From Streptomyces sp. NBC_00224 (GTDB lineage Bacteria > Actinomycetota > Actinomycetes > Streptomycetales > Streptomycetaceae): a stretch of 64,000 bases of DNA. The position numbers and the translations under genes are program-made. Shown here piece after piece: positions 48,937 to 56,653 of this stretch (position 1 is its first letter; the number at the start of each line of letters is the position of its first letter). The notes below the pieces were generated by a model that was not told where the DNA came from, did no database searches, and saw only the letters and a program-made list of their open reading frames with translations. The stretch covers positions 1,054,001 through 1,118,000 of the forward strand of contig NZ_CP108106.1 in the NCBI RefSeq assembly GCF_041435195.1, in the 5' to 3' direction.

Positions 48937-49886
48937 GTGCCATCGAGATACGCGCGCTGTGCCGCGACTACGGCGTGGGCCGGGCCGGCGACAAACGCAC
49001 CCAGGCCCTCAGCGACGTCGACCTGACCGTCGAACTCGGCGAGGTACGCGGCCTGGTCGGCCCCAACGGCGCGGGCAAGACCACCCTGTGCAAGATCCTT
49101 TCGACCGTACTGGAGGCAACCTCCGGCAGCGCCAAGGTCCTGGGCCACGACGCCGCCACGGATGCGGCGGCCGTCCGCCGCCACATCGGGATCGTCTTCG
49201 GCGGCGACCGCGGTCTGTACGGACGGCTCAGCGCCCGGCAGAACCTGCGTTTCTGGGCCGCCATGTACGGACTGCACGGCGCCGCGCTGCGGCTGCGGGC
49301 CGACGAACTGCTGGAGCGCCTCGGCCTGGCCGACCGCGCGGGCGACCGCGTCGACACCTTCTCGCGCGGTATGAAACAGCGGCTGCACCTGGCCCGCGGG
49401 CTGGTCGGCGACCCGCGCGTGCTGCTCCTGGACGAGCCCACCGTGGGCATGGACCCGGTGGCCGCCCGCGACTTCCGCGGACTCGTCGGCGAGATGCGCG
49501 CGGAGCGCAGGACCGTGCTGATCACCACGCACGACATGGCCGAGGCCGAGGCGGTCTGCGATCTGGTGACCATGATCGACCGGGGCCGCGTGCTCCTCAC
49601 CGACACCCCCTCCGCCATCGGCGAGGTGGTGCCCCGTCACGAACGCGTGGTCGCGGGCGCGGTACCGGCCCAGACACGGCAGGCGCTCACCGAGCTGCCG
49701 GGCGTCGTCTCCGTCGAGCGCGAGCCCTCCGGCCGGCTCCGGGTGGAGACCTCCGACGCCGCGGTGACCCGTACCGTACTGCGGCTGCTGGTGGAGGCAG
49801 GCGTGTCCGAACTGTCCACCCAGCGGCCGAACCTGGAGGACGCCTACCTCCACCTCATCGGCGACCGCGGGATGGCGGTCGGCTGA
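48933..49886 (+). CDS. ABC exporter ATP-binding protein
   Basis: A 317-residue ABC ATPase. Walker A GPNGAGKTTLCKIL, Q-loop IGIVFGGDRGLYGRLSARQ, signature FSRGMKQRLHLARG, Walker B LLLDEPTVGMD, switch TTHDM. The roughly 80-residue C-terminal extension (RVETSDAAVTRTVLRLLVEA) resembles antibiotic and lantibiotic exporters (DrrA/NodI type). Two separate permeases follow directly, so the transporter is a heteromer. Probably exports the product of the locus. Confidence 0.9.
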   Translation: MSAIEIRALCRDYGVGRAGDKRTQALSDVDLTVELGEVRGLVGPNGAGKTTLCKILSTVLEATSGSAKVLGHDAATDAAAVRRHIGIVFGGDRGLYGRLSARQNLRFWAAMYGLHGAALRLRADELLERLGLADRAGDRVDTFSRGMKQRLHLARGLVGDPRVLLLDEPTVGMDPVAARDFRGLVGEMRAERRTVLITTHDMAEAEAVCDLVTMIDRGRVLLTDTPSAIGEVVPRHERVVAGAVPAQTRQALTELPGVVSVEREPSGRLRVETSDAAVTRTVLRLLVEAGVSELSTQRPNLEDAYLHLIGDRGMAVG

Positions 49887-50653
49887 TGCGGATCTTCCTC
49901 ACCGGCTTCCGGTTCCAGCTCAGGGTCGCCTGGAGCTCCCCGGACACCTTGCAGATCTGGGTCACCGCCCCGCTGTTCACGCTGGTCTTCATGGCCATCG
50001 CGGAGCACGCGGAGCGGCCCGACCTCGCCCCGTTCGCCATCGTGTCCCCCACCCTCATGTCGCTGTGGACCCTGGCCCTGTTCATCGCCGGCGAGCTGAT
50101 CGGCGACGAGCGCAGGTCGGGCACCCTGGAAGCGCTGATCGCCGTACCGGCGCGGCTCTCCACCCTGGTGATCGGGCGGATCTGCGCGGTGACCACCCTC
50201 GGTCTGCTCTCCTTCGCGGAGGCGTGGCTGGTCGCCGGGCTCGTCTTCGACCGGTGGCTGGCGGTGCGCCACCCGCTTCCGTTCGTGCTGTGCCTGGTGG
50301 TGACCGCGCTGGCGATGGCCGCCACCGCGACCATCTTCTCCCCGCTGTTCATCCTGATGCCCTCGGCCCGCACGGTCCAGAACACCCTCACCTACCCGTT
50401 CTACCTGCTCAGCGGTGTCCTCATACCCGTGGCGATGCTGCCGTTCTGGCTCCGGCCGGCGTCCCACCTGATCTTCCTCTCGTGGAGCGGCGACCTGCTG
50501 CGCGACAGCCTGGCCGCCCCGGCCCCGCACGACGTCGCCGCCCGCCTGACCGCCGTCCTGGCGCTGGGCGTCGCGAGCCATCTGATCGGAATGGCGCTGC
50601 TGCACCGCGTGCTGCGCCGAGTCCGCCGACTAGGAACGCTGTCCCATTCATGA
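49886..50653 (+). CDS. ABC-2 type permease 1
   Basis: A 255-residue membrane protein with about six helices (LFTLVFMAIAEHAERP start, TLVIGRICAVTTLGLLSFAE, LTYPFYLLSGVLIPVAMLPFW). The YPFYLLSGVLIPVAMLP block is the ABC-2 permease signature. The ATG shares a base with the ATPase stop (TGATG). Forms a heterodimeric channel with the next gene and the ATPase. Confidence 0.85.
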   Translation: MRIFLTGFRFQLRVAWSSPDTLQIWVTAPLFTLVFMAIAEHAERPDLAPFAIVSPTLMSLWTLALFIAGELIGDERRSGTLEALIAVPARLSTLVIGRICAVTTLGLLSFAEAWLVAGLVFDRWLAVRHPLPFVLCLVVTALAMAATATIFSPLFILMPSARTVQNTLTYPFYLLSGVLIPVAMLPFWLRPASHLIFLSWSGDLLRDSLAAPAPHDVAARLTAVLALGVASHLIGMALLHRVLRRVRRLGTLSHS

Positions 50654-51456
50654 GCCTCACGACATCGATCACCGCGCCCGCGCGCATCATCCGCTACAGC
50701 GCCGCCAACGCGCTGGCCGACATGCGCCACATGTACACCTGGAAGACCTGGACGTTCGGCTGGCTAGGCCGGATGCTGGCCCAGGTCACCTTCTTCGCCT
50801 TCTTCGGCCATGTCATCGGATCCGCCGACCAGACGCGCTATCTGCTCGTCGGCAACGCGGTCATGACCTGCGTCATCGAATCGATGATGGTCGTCGTCTC
50901 CACCACCTGGGAACGACGGGTCGGCACCCTCACCCTGCTGTCCGCGGCCCCGGCCCCGCTCTCCTGGGTGTTCATCGGCCGCAGCCTGCAGTGGCCGGTG
51001 AGCGGCACGGTCACCTCGCTGGTCGCGCTGTTCGGTCTCGGACCGGCGTTCGGGGTGAACTGGCGGGCCGGGCAGATCCTGCCCGTGGTGGCACTGGTCG
51101 TCCTCACCGCGGCGAGCACCTACTGCTTCGGCCTGTTCGTCGCCGCGGTGGCCTTCAACGCCGACGGCGCCCGCAACATCGTCTCCAACGCCACGTATCT
51201 GCTCATGATGGCGGTCTGCGGAGTCCAGGTGCCGACCTCGTACTGGCCCGACTGGGTACGGGCGGTGGCGCAGGCGATCCCCCTCACCCAGACCCTCAAG
51301 GCGATACGTTCCGTCAGCGGCGGCACCGGGCCCGCCCTGGTCCCCGCCTGCTGGGCCGTGCTGCTCGGCATCGGCTGGCTCGTCGCGGCCTCCTGGATGT
51401 TCCGCCTGATGGCCCGTCGGGGCCGCCGCTCCGGCTCGATGGGAACGGGTGCCTGA
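50650..51456 (+). CDS. ABC-2 type permease 2
   Basis: A 268-residue membrane protein paralogous in layout to the preceding permease, with about six helices (ILPVVALVVLTAASTYCFGL, NIVSNATYLLMMAVCGVQVP, VPACWAVLLGIGWLVAASWM). ATG 50650 overlaps its neighbour's stop. Together with 48933 and 49886 it completes a two-permease plus ATPase exporter. Confidence 0.85.
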   Translation: MSLTTSITAPARIIRYSAANALADMRHMYTWKTWTFGWLGRMLAQVTFFAFFGHVIGSADQTRYLLVGNAVMTCVIESMMVVVSTTWERRVGTLTLLSAAPAPLSWVFIGRSLQWPVSGTVTSLVALFGLGPAFGVNWRAGQILPVVALVVLTAASTYCFGLFVAAVAFNADGARNIVSNATYLLMMAVCGVQVPTSYWPDWVRAVAQAIPLTQTLKAIRSVSGGTGPALVPACWAVLLGIGWLVAASWMFRLMARRGRRSGSMGTGA

Positions 51457-52147
51457 CGTGACCCGGACACCCGCCACCCGCGTACCACCGACCGACGCCG
51501 TGGTCCTGGACTGCGACGGCACCCTCGTCGACACCCAGACGCACTGGGACCGGGCCTGCGCGGCCGTCTGCGCCCGGCACGGAGTGTCGCTGGGCGACGC
51601 GGACCGACTGGCCCTGATCGGACTGCACCTCACGGAGCTGGGCCGGGCACTGGGCCGACTGCTCGGCCGCCCGGCCGAGCACGAAGCGCTCGCCGGACAG
51701 GTCCGCGCACTCGTCGCCGCCAGCCTCGACGAAGGCGTCACCGCCATGCCGGGCGCGGCCGAGTTCGTCGCCCGGCTGTCCGCGACCCGCCCGCTCGCGG
51801 TGGTCTCCAACTCGCCGCGCCACGCCGTCGTCCACCACCTCGAACGCGTCGGCCTCGCCGCCGCGTTCGAGCTGATCCTCGGCAGCGACGACGTCGACCG
51901 CCCCAAACCGGCCCCCGACCTCTACCGCACCGCCTGCGAACAGCTCCAGGTCGCACCCGGCCGCGCGGTGGCGGTGGAGGACTCGGCGATCGGCATCCGC
52001 TCCGCCCGCGCCGCGGGCTTGTACGTGGTCGCCGTCCACTCCTCCCCCGGCGCGGCCCTGACCGGCGACGCCGTCTACCCCACCCTGGCCGACCCGGGGC
52101 TGCTGCGGAGCCTGGCCCCGGGCCGGATGCGGCTGCCGGTCAGCTGA
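51449..52147 (+). CDS. HAD superfamily phosphatase (beta-PGM-like)
   Basis: A 232-residue HAD hydrolase: motif I VVLDCDGTLVDTQTHWD (nucleophile Asp and acid/base Asp), motif II LAVVSNSPRH, motif III DRPKPAPDLY and motif IV AVAVEDSAIGIRSARAAG are all intact; a helical cap of the beta-phosphoglucomutase/phosphatase type lies between I and II. It could dephosphorylate an intermediate made by the kinases of this locus. Starts at GTG 51449 or GTG 51458, both overlapping or abutting the permease stop. Last gene of the plus-strand operon. Confidence 0.85.
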   Translation: MPDVTRTPATRVPPTDAVVLDCDGTLVDTQTHWDRACAAVCARHGVSLGDADRLALIGLHLTELGRALGRLLGRPAEHEALAGQVRALVAASLDEGVTAMPGAAEFVARLSATRPLAVVSNSPRHAVVHHLERVGLAAAFELILGSDDVDRPKPAPDLYRTACEQLQVAPGRAVAVEDSAIGIRSARAAGLYVVAVHSSPGAALTGDAVYPTLADPGLLRSLAPGRMRLPVS

Positions 52148-52385
52148 CCGCGGCCGCGAACATGCCGACCTCGTAGGAACCTCCCTTCTGGTGCACCATC
52201 ACAGCGAGCCGGTTGGCCGCGTTGATCATGGCGATCAACGAGACCAGCGCGGCGATCCCGTCGCTCTCACCGGCGGCCGCGGCCTCCTTGATGTGCATAT
52301 CGATGCACCAGCCGCAGCCGTTGATCTGGCCGGCCCGCAGCGACACCAGCTCCTGCGTCGAACCGCGAAACTCTCGCACATGCAC
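52140..52385 (-). pseudogene. Internally deleted AhpD-like protein
   Basis: An 81-codon frame keeps the CxxC core of AhpD/carboxymuconolactone-decarboxylase-like peroxidases (LVSLRAGQINGCGWCIDMHIKEAAAAGE) and then jumps to the family's C-terminal part (AALVSLIAMINAANRLAVMV), with about 55 residues missing between AAAAGES and AALV. The first 35 or so family residues are also absent, and no good ribosome binding site precedes the GTG start. I interpret it as a decayed gene. Its 3' end overlaps the HAD gene by 8 bp. Confidence 0.7.
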
Positions 52386-52485
52386 CAGGAAACCACCCTG
52401 CGCCGCTAAGGAACGACGTAAGTCACCTCATACAAAAAGGAGTTGAGGCCTGTTCCCTCGCACCGAGCGTGGATAGCCTCGGCTC

Positions 52486-55158
52486 ATGGCGCCTCCGGCC
52501 CCCGTATTCGTCAATGTCCGTGACTTCAACGCCATTCCCGGCCCCGCCGGCCGCTCGACGTGTTCGGACGCGTTCCAGAATGCCGTGGACGCGCTCGACG
52601 AGAACGTCGGCGGGGTCGTCTTCGTCCCCGCCGACCCCCAGCCCTATGAATTCCTGCGCTCCGTACTGGTGGACCGCAACCGGGTCCGCATCGTCGGCGA
52701 GGGCGGGCGGACGAGCGTGCTGCAGGCCGTCGGGGCCACGCCTGCGCTGACCTTCGGGCTCCGCCGGGTCACCCATGGACAGCCGCTCAGTGACGGCCAT
52801 TGGGCGGACCTGAGGGGCATGCTCGACACCTCGGTCACCGACCAGCGGTGGGGCTGCCGCACCCGCGTCCCCTCCCCGGTCGCCGGAGGGCCGACGAGCG
52901 AGGCCACGGTGACCCTCCCCTGCTCGCCTTTCCAGTTCGGCCCGACGGACGGCGATTACTGGTCGGATGTCCGTCAGCTGACCGTGGATTTCGTCATCCG
53001 CAACGACGTCATGCCCTGGTCGGTACAGCCGCTGTTCGGCATGGTCGACGCGTTCCACCGGCCGTCCCCGTTCTACGCGTACGTCAACGCGAACGAGAAC
53101 CCGCCCGCGGTCGTCTTCGCGCTCCTCACGAGCGACGGCCTGCACCGCGAGATCCGCATCCCCTTCGACCCCACCCAGCCCGTACTGCGCTGCTCCTTCC
53201 AACTCGACCTGGACGCCCGCACGGTGACCGCGTGGACGAACCGGCAGCAGGCGACGCGACGGGTACAGGTCCAGCCGGATCTCTCGCTGATCAACGACGG
53301 GTGGGCCCCGAAGGAGCCCGGCCGGGACCTGGCGTTCACACCCAACTGGTACGCCCCGTTCCGGCTCGCCGCCATCGGGCCGAACTCGTCCGGCCGGGCC
53401 GGAATCCCCGGCAACGAGAACGATCCGGTGGACCTCACCTTCGGCGCGCTGCGGTTCTCCGACGTCCTTCGCTACCGGGCCCTGGCGGAGGGGCAGGAAC
53501 AGGAAGACGCGAACGGCAAGGTCGACGACCTGCGGTGCCTCACGGTCGAGAGCCATGTCTTCGGTGCCCTGACGATGAGGGAGCAGGTGCACAAGAACGC
53601 CGCGGGCGTGCCCGATCTGCAGATTCTGTGGGAAGGGGACCCCGGGGTGTTCGGGCGCGGATTCCTCGTCCCGAACGATCTGCGCGAATACGTCGAGGGC
53701 AACGGATGCGAGAAGCTGAACGTCAGGGGTTTCTCGTTCGCGCCGAAAGCGACACACTACGGGCAGGCCATCGGTCTCGGTCTCGTCTACAACTTCTCGA
53801 TGGACAGCGTCGTGGTGGAATTCGGCGCTCAGGGGCTGAGTTCGCACCACTTCGGAGTCAACTATCCGGTGTCGCTGCGCTCCTGCCACTTCGCGCACCA
53901 GACCGACTGCGCCATCTACAGCTTCGGCCAGTACACCACCGCCACCGATCTGACACTCGGCTACTACGGACGCTCCGCGTTCAAAGCCCTCCGATCGCGC
54001 GTCGCCTACCGCGACGTCCCCTGCACCGACTCCGCCGTGTGCGAATCGGTGGTCAAGCTGTTCCAGACGGAAGCCGTGCTCGACAACTGGATGATCGACT
54101 TCGAGGGCTTCCATGCGGACCTGCCGCGTGACAGCTACATCTGGGCGAGCCTCGCGGACGACATCGGAGGGCCGACCCAGCTGGTCGTACGCGACTGCGT
54201 CGGAAGCGCCGGAGGCGAACACACCGTCGCGATCCGGCTCGTCGGCAGCGAGCGCGGGGCACTTCCGGACGTGCACAAGGGCGTCGGCTGGTGCAAGGTC
54301 GAGCGGTCGTTCAACCATCACGCGGATCCTCGTATGCCGGCTCTGATCGCGGTGGACGGCCCGCTGTGGCAAGGCCTCTACGAAGGCCTGCCACCGACGG
54401 GCAAGGCCCTGGTCATCAACACGGCCACCCCCGGCGCCTCCGCCAGGATCGGTATCGGGACGGTGCCGCCTGCGGTGTCGGCGCCGCCGCTCGCCTCCTG
54501 GCCGTACGACCCGCTGCCGAGCCTCCCCGGCTTGATCGGCTACTACCGCGCCGATGCCCTCCACGACGGTGACGGCAACCCTCTGAGGGACGGAGCTGCC
54601 GTCACCGAACTCCAGGACCTGAGTCCGGCCCACCACCACGGTGCTCCCACGGGCAGTCCGGCCGTCTTCGAGAGCGCTGCCGTCAACGGCCTCGCGGCAC
54701 TGCGGTTCACCGGTGGCCAGTACGGCTTCCCCGCCATGCAGGGCACCAGCGGCGCCGCGACGTGGTTCTTCGTCGCGAAACGCCTGCCCACGTTCGACTC
54801 GGCACCCGGGCGGCCCGGCGCGCTGCGCAGCAACGGGCAGGGCTGGCAGCTCGACTACCTGCTCATGTCACGCACGGCGGAGTCGGACAACGACTGGGCG
54901 GTGTACGCCGTCCGTTGCACCGCGGGTGCGGCCCGCAGGCTCCAGACGTACACCAACGGGTACCCGTACGAGCTGCGCAGGGACGACCGCGTCCGTACCG
55001 TCGGCTGGTCCACGCCGGTCCTCGGCTACCGCGCCGACCACGGTCACGCGCTGCAGGGACTCGTGGCCACCGCGGTCGTCTGCGACGCGGCACTGAGCGA
55101 CCAGCAGGTGGCCGACACCTGCCGCTACCTGGTCCATCGCTACCAGATCCCGGTGTGA
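52486..55158 (+). CDS. Beta-helix protein with a C-terminal lectin-like domain
   Basis: An 890-residue protein lacking a signal peptide. The start (VFVNVRDFNAIPGPAGRSTC, then GGVVFVPADPQPYEFLRSVL, then RVRIVGEGGRTSVLQ) is the pectate-lyase-3/GH28-like opening of parallel beta-helix proteins, and the middle has the helix's regular turns (NYPVSLRSCHFAHQTDCAIY). The last 220 residues (LPGLIGYYRADALHDGDGNP onward) form a concanavalin/LamG-like sandwich. It may be a polysaccharide lyase or a phage tail-spike-type receptor-binding protein; no catalytic residues are certain. ATG 52486 fits the domain start. Operon partners are not evident. Confidence 0.7.
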   Translation: MAPPAPVFVNVRDFNAIPGPAGRSTCSDAFQNAVDALDENVGGVVFVPADPQPYEFLRSVLVDRNRVRIVGEGGRTSVLQAVGATPALTFGLRRVTHGQPLSDGHWADLRGMLDTSVTDQRWGCRTRVPSPVAGGPTSEATVTLPCSPFQFGPTDGDYWSDVRQLTVDFVIRNDVMPWSVQPLFGMVDAFHRPSPFYAYVNANENPPAVVFALLTSDGLHREIRIPFDPTQPVLRCSFQLDLDARTVTAWTNRQQATRRVQVQPDLSLINDGWAPKEPGRDLAFTPNWYAPFRLAAIGPNSSGRAGIPGNENDPVDLTFGALRFSDVLRYRALAEGQEQEDANGKVDDLRCLTVESHVFGALTMREQVHKNAAGVPDLQILWEGDPGVFGRGFLVPNDLREYVEGNGCEKLNVRGFSFAPKATHYGQAIGLGLVYNFSMDSVVVEFGAQGLSSHHFGVNYPVSLRSCHFAHQTDCAIYSFGQYTTATDLTLGYYGRSAFKALRSRVAYRDVPCTDSAVCESVVKLFQTEAVLDNWMIDFEGFHADLPRDSYIWASLADDIGGPTQLVVRDCVGSAGGEHTVAIRLVGSERGALPDVHKGVGWCKVERSFNHHADPRMPALIAVDGPLWQGLYEGLPPTGKALVINTATPGASARIGIGTVPPAVSAPPLASWPYDPLPSLPGLIGYYRADALHDGDGNPLRDGAAVTELQDLSPAHHHGAPTGSPAVFESAAVNGLAALRFTGGQYGFPAMQGTSGAATWFFVAKRLPTFDSAPGRPGALRSNGQGWQLDYLLMSRTAESDNDWAVYAVRCTAGAARRLQTYTNGYPYELRRDDRVRTVGWSTPVLGYRADHGHALQGLVATAVVCDAALSDQQVADTCRYLVHRYQIPV

Positions 55159-55235
55159 CGGGGCCGGACGGTCAACTCGCGCGTCAGGCCGGTATTGGCG
55201 AGCGGCGCCTCGCCGAAAATCTGTAATCTCCCCCC

Positions 55236-56648
55236 ATGCCCACTACCCCGGTTCGTGTTCGCTTCGCTCCCTCCCCGACAGGAATGTTCCACGTCGGCGG
55301 GGCCCGGTCCGCTCTCTACAACTGGGCCGTCGCGCGACAGTCCGGCGGCACGTTCGTCCTCCGTATCGAAGACACCGACGCCGCGCGCAACAGGCCCGAG
55401 TGGACGGACGGGATCATCGGGGCGCTCGCGTCGATCGGCATCTCCCAGGCCGACCCCGCCTTCGAAGGGCCGTACTTCCAGTCGCAGAACGCCGACCGGC
55501 ATCGCGAGGCCGCGCAGCGCTTGTACGCGTCCGGTCACGCCTACTACTGCGACTGCACCCGGGAACAGGTCCAGGAGCGGACCGGGTCGCAGCAGCTCGG
55601 GTACGACGGGTTCTGCCGGGAGCGCGGTCTGGAGTACGCGCAGGGGCGGGCGCTGCGGTTCCGTACGCCCGACGAGGGCGCGACCGTGGTCGTGGACCTG
55701 GTCCGGGGCGAGCCGGCCTTCCCGAACTCCGCCATCGAGGACTTCGTCATCGCGCGTGGTGACGGATCACCCGTCTTCTTGATCGCGAACGTGGTGGACG
55801 ACCTGGCCGAGGGGATCACTCAGGTCATCCGGGGCGAGGAGCACCTGTCGAACACGCCGAAGCAGCAGCTGCTGTGGGAGGCGCTCGGTGCGACGCCGCC
55901 GGTGTGGGCGCATCTGCCCGTGATCGTCAACGACAAGCGGCAGAAGCTCTCCAAGCGGCGCGACAAGGTCGCGTTGGAGGACTACCTCGCCGAGGGCTAT
56001 CTGCCGAAGGCCATGGTGAACTATCTGATGCTGCTGGGTTGGGGCCCCGGCGGCGACATGGAGATCCGGCCGCAGGAGGAGCTGGAACGCCTGTTCCGGG
56101 TGAAGGACGTCAACGGCTCCTCGGCGTTCTTCGACGTGAAGAAGTTGTCCGCCTTCAACGGCGCGTACGTACGCGATCTGTCGGTCGACGAGTTCATCGA
56201 GGCGTGCGGTCGGTGGCTGACCGAGCCGTACGCGACCTGGTCACCCGAGTCCTTCGACGCCGCCGCCTTCGCGACCGTGGCACCGCTGGCACAGACACGC
56301 ATCACCGTGCTCAGCGAGATCACCAAGTACGTCGACTGGCTGTTCCTCGACGAGCCGGTGGACGACGAGGCGTCGTGGACGAAGGCGATGAAGCCGGGCG
56401 CCGAAGCGATCATCCAGGACACCCGGGAGCGCTACGCCGCGGCGCCGTGGGACACCGACTCCCTCAAGACAGCCCTGGAGGAGGTGGCCGAAGCCCACGG
56501 CCTCAAACTGGGCAAGGCCCAGGCCCCGGTACGCGTCGCGGTGACCGGCAGGACGGTTGGCCTGCCGCTCTTCGAGTCGCTGGAGGTCCTGGGGCGCGAG
56601 CGGACACTGGCGCGACTGGATGCCGCACTGACGAGGCTCGCCAAGTAG
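55236..56648 (+). CDS. gltX: Glutamyl-tRNA synthetase
   Basis: A 470-residue class I synthetase. [13 protein letters not shown] (HIGH motif, H19), [14 protein letters not shown], the Cys-rich zinc site [23 protein letters not shown] and [11 protein letters not shown] (KMSKS motif, here KLSKR) are in place. The helical anticodon-binding domain ([42 protein letters not shown]) is complete. It would charge tRNA-Glu. Sequence differs noticeably from the usual Streptomyces GluRS as I recall it (for example, [14 protein letters not shown] against NPHVGLVRTALFNW), so I think it is a second copy rather than the housekeeping gene. A second copy could supply resistance or a tRNA-dependent step. Confidence 0.8.
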   Translation: MPTTPVRVRFAPSPTGMFHVGGARSALYNWAVARQSGGTFVLRIEDTDAARNRPEWTDGIIGALASIGISQADPAFEGPYFQSQNADRHREAAQRLYASGHAYYCDCTREQVQERTGSQQLGYDGFCRERGLEYAQGRALRFRTPDEGATVVVDLVRGEPAFPNSAIEDFVIARGDGSPVFLIANVVDDLAEGITQVIRGEEHLSNTPKQQLLWEALGATPPVWAHLPVIVNDKRQKLSKRRDKVALEDYLAEGYLPKAMVNYLMLLGWGPGGDMEIRPQEELERLFRVKDVNGSSAFFDVKKLSAFNGAYVRDLSVDEFIEACGRWLTEPYATWSPESFDAAAFATVAPLAQTRITVLSEITKYVDWLFLDEPVDDEASWTKAMKPGAEAIIQDTRERYAAAPWDTDSLKTALEEVAEAHGLKLGKAQAPVRVAVTGRTVGLPLFESLEVLGRERTLARLDAALTRLAK

Positions 56649-56653
56649 CTCGG

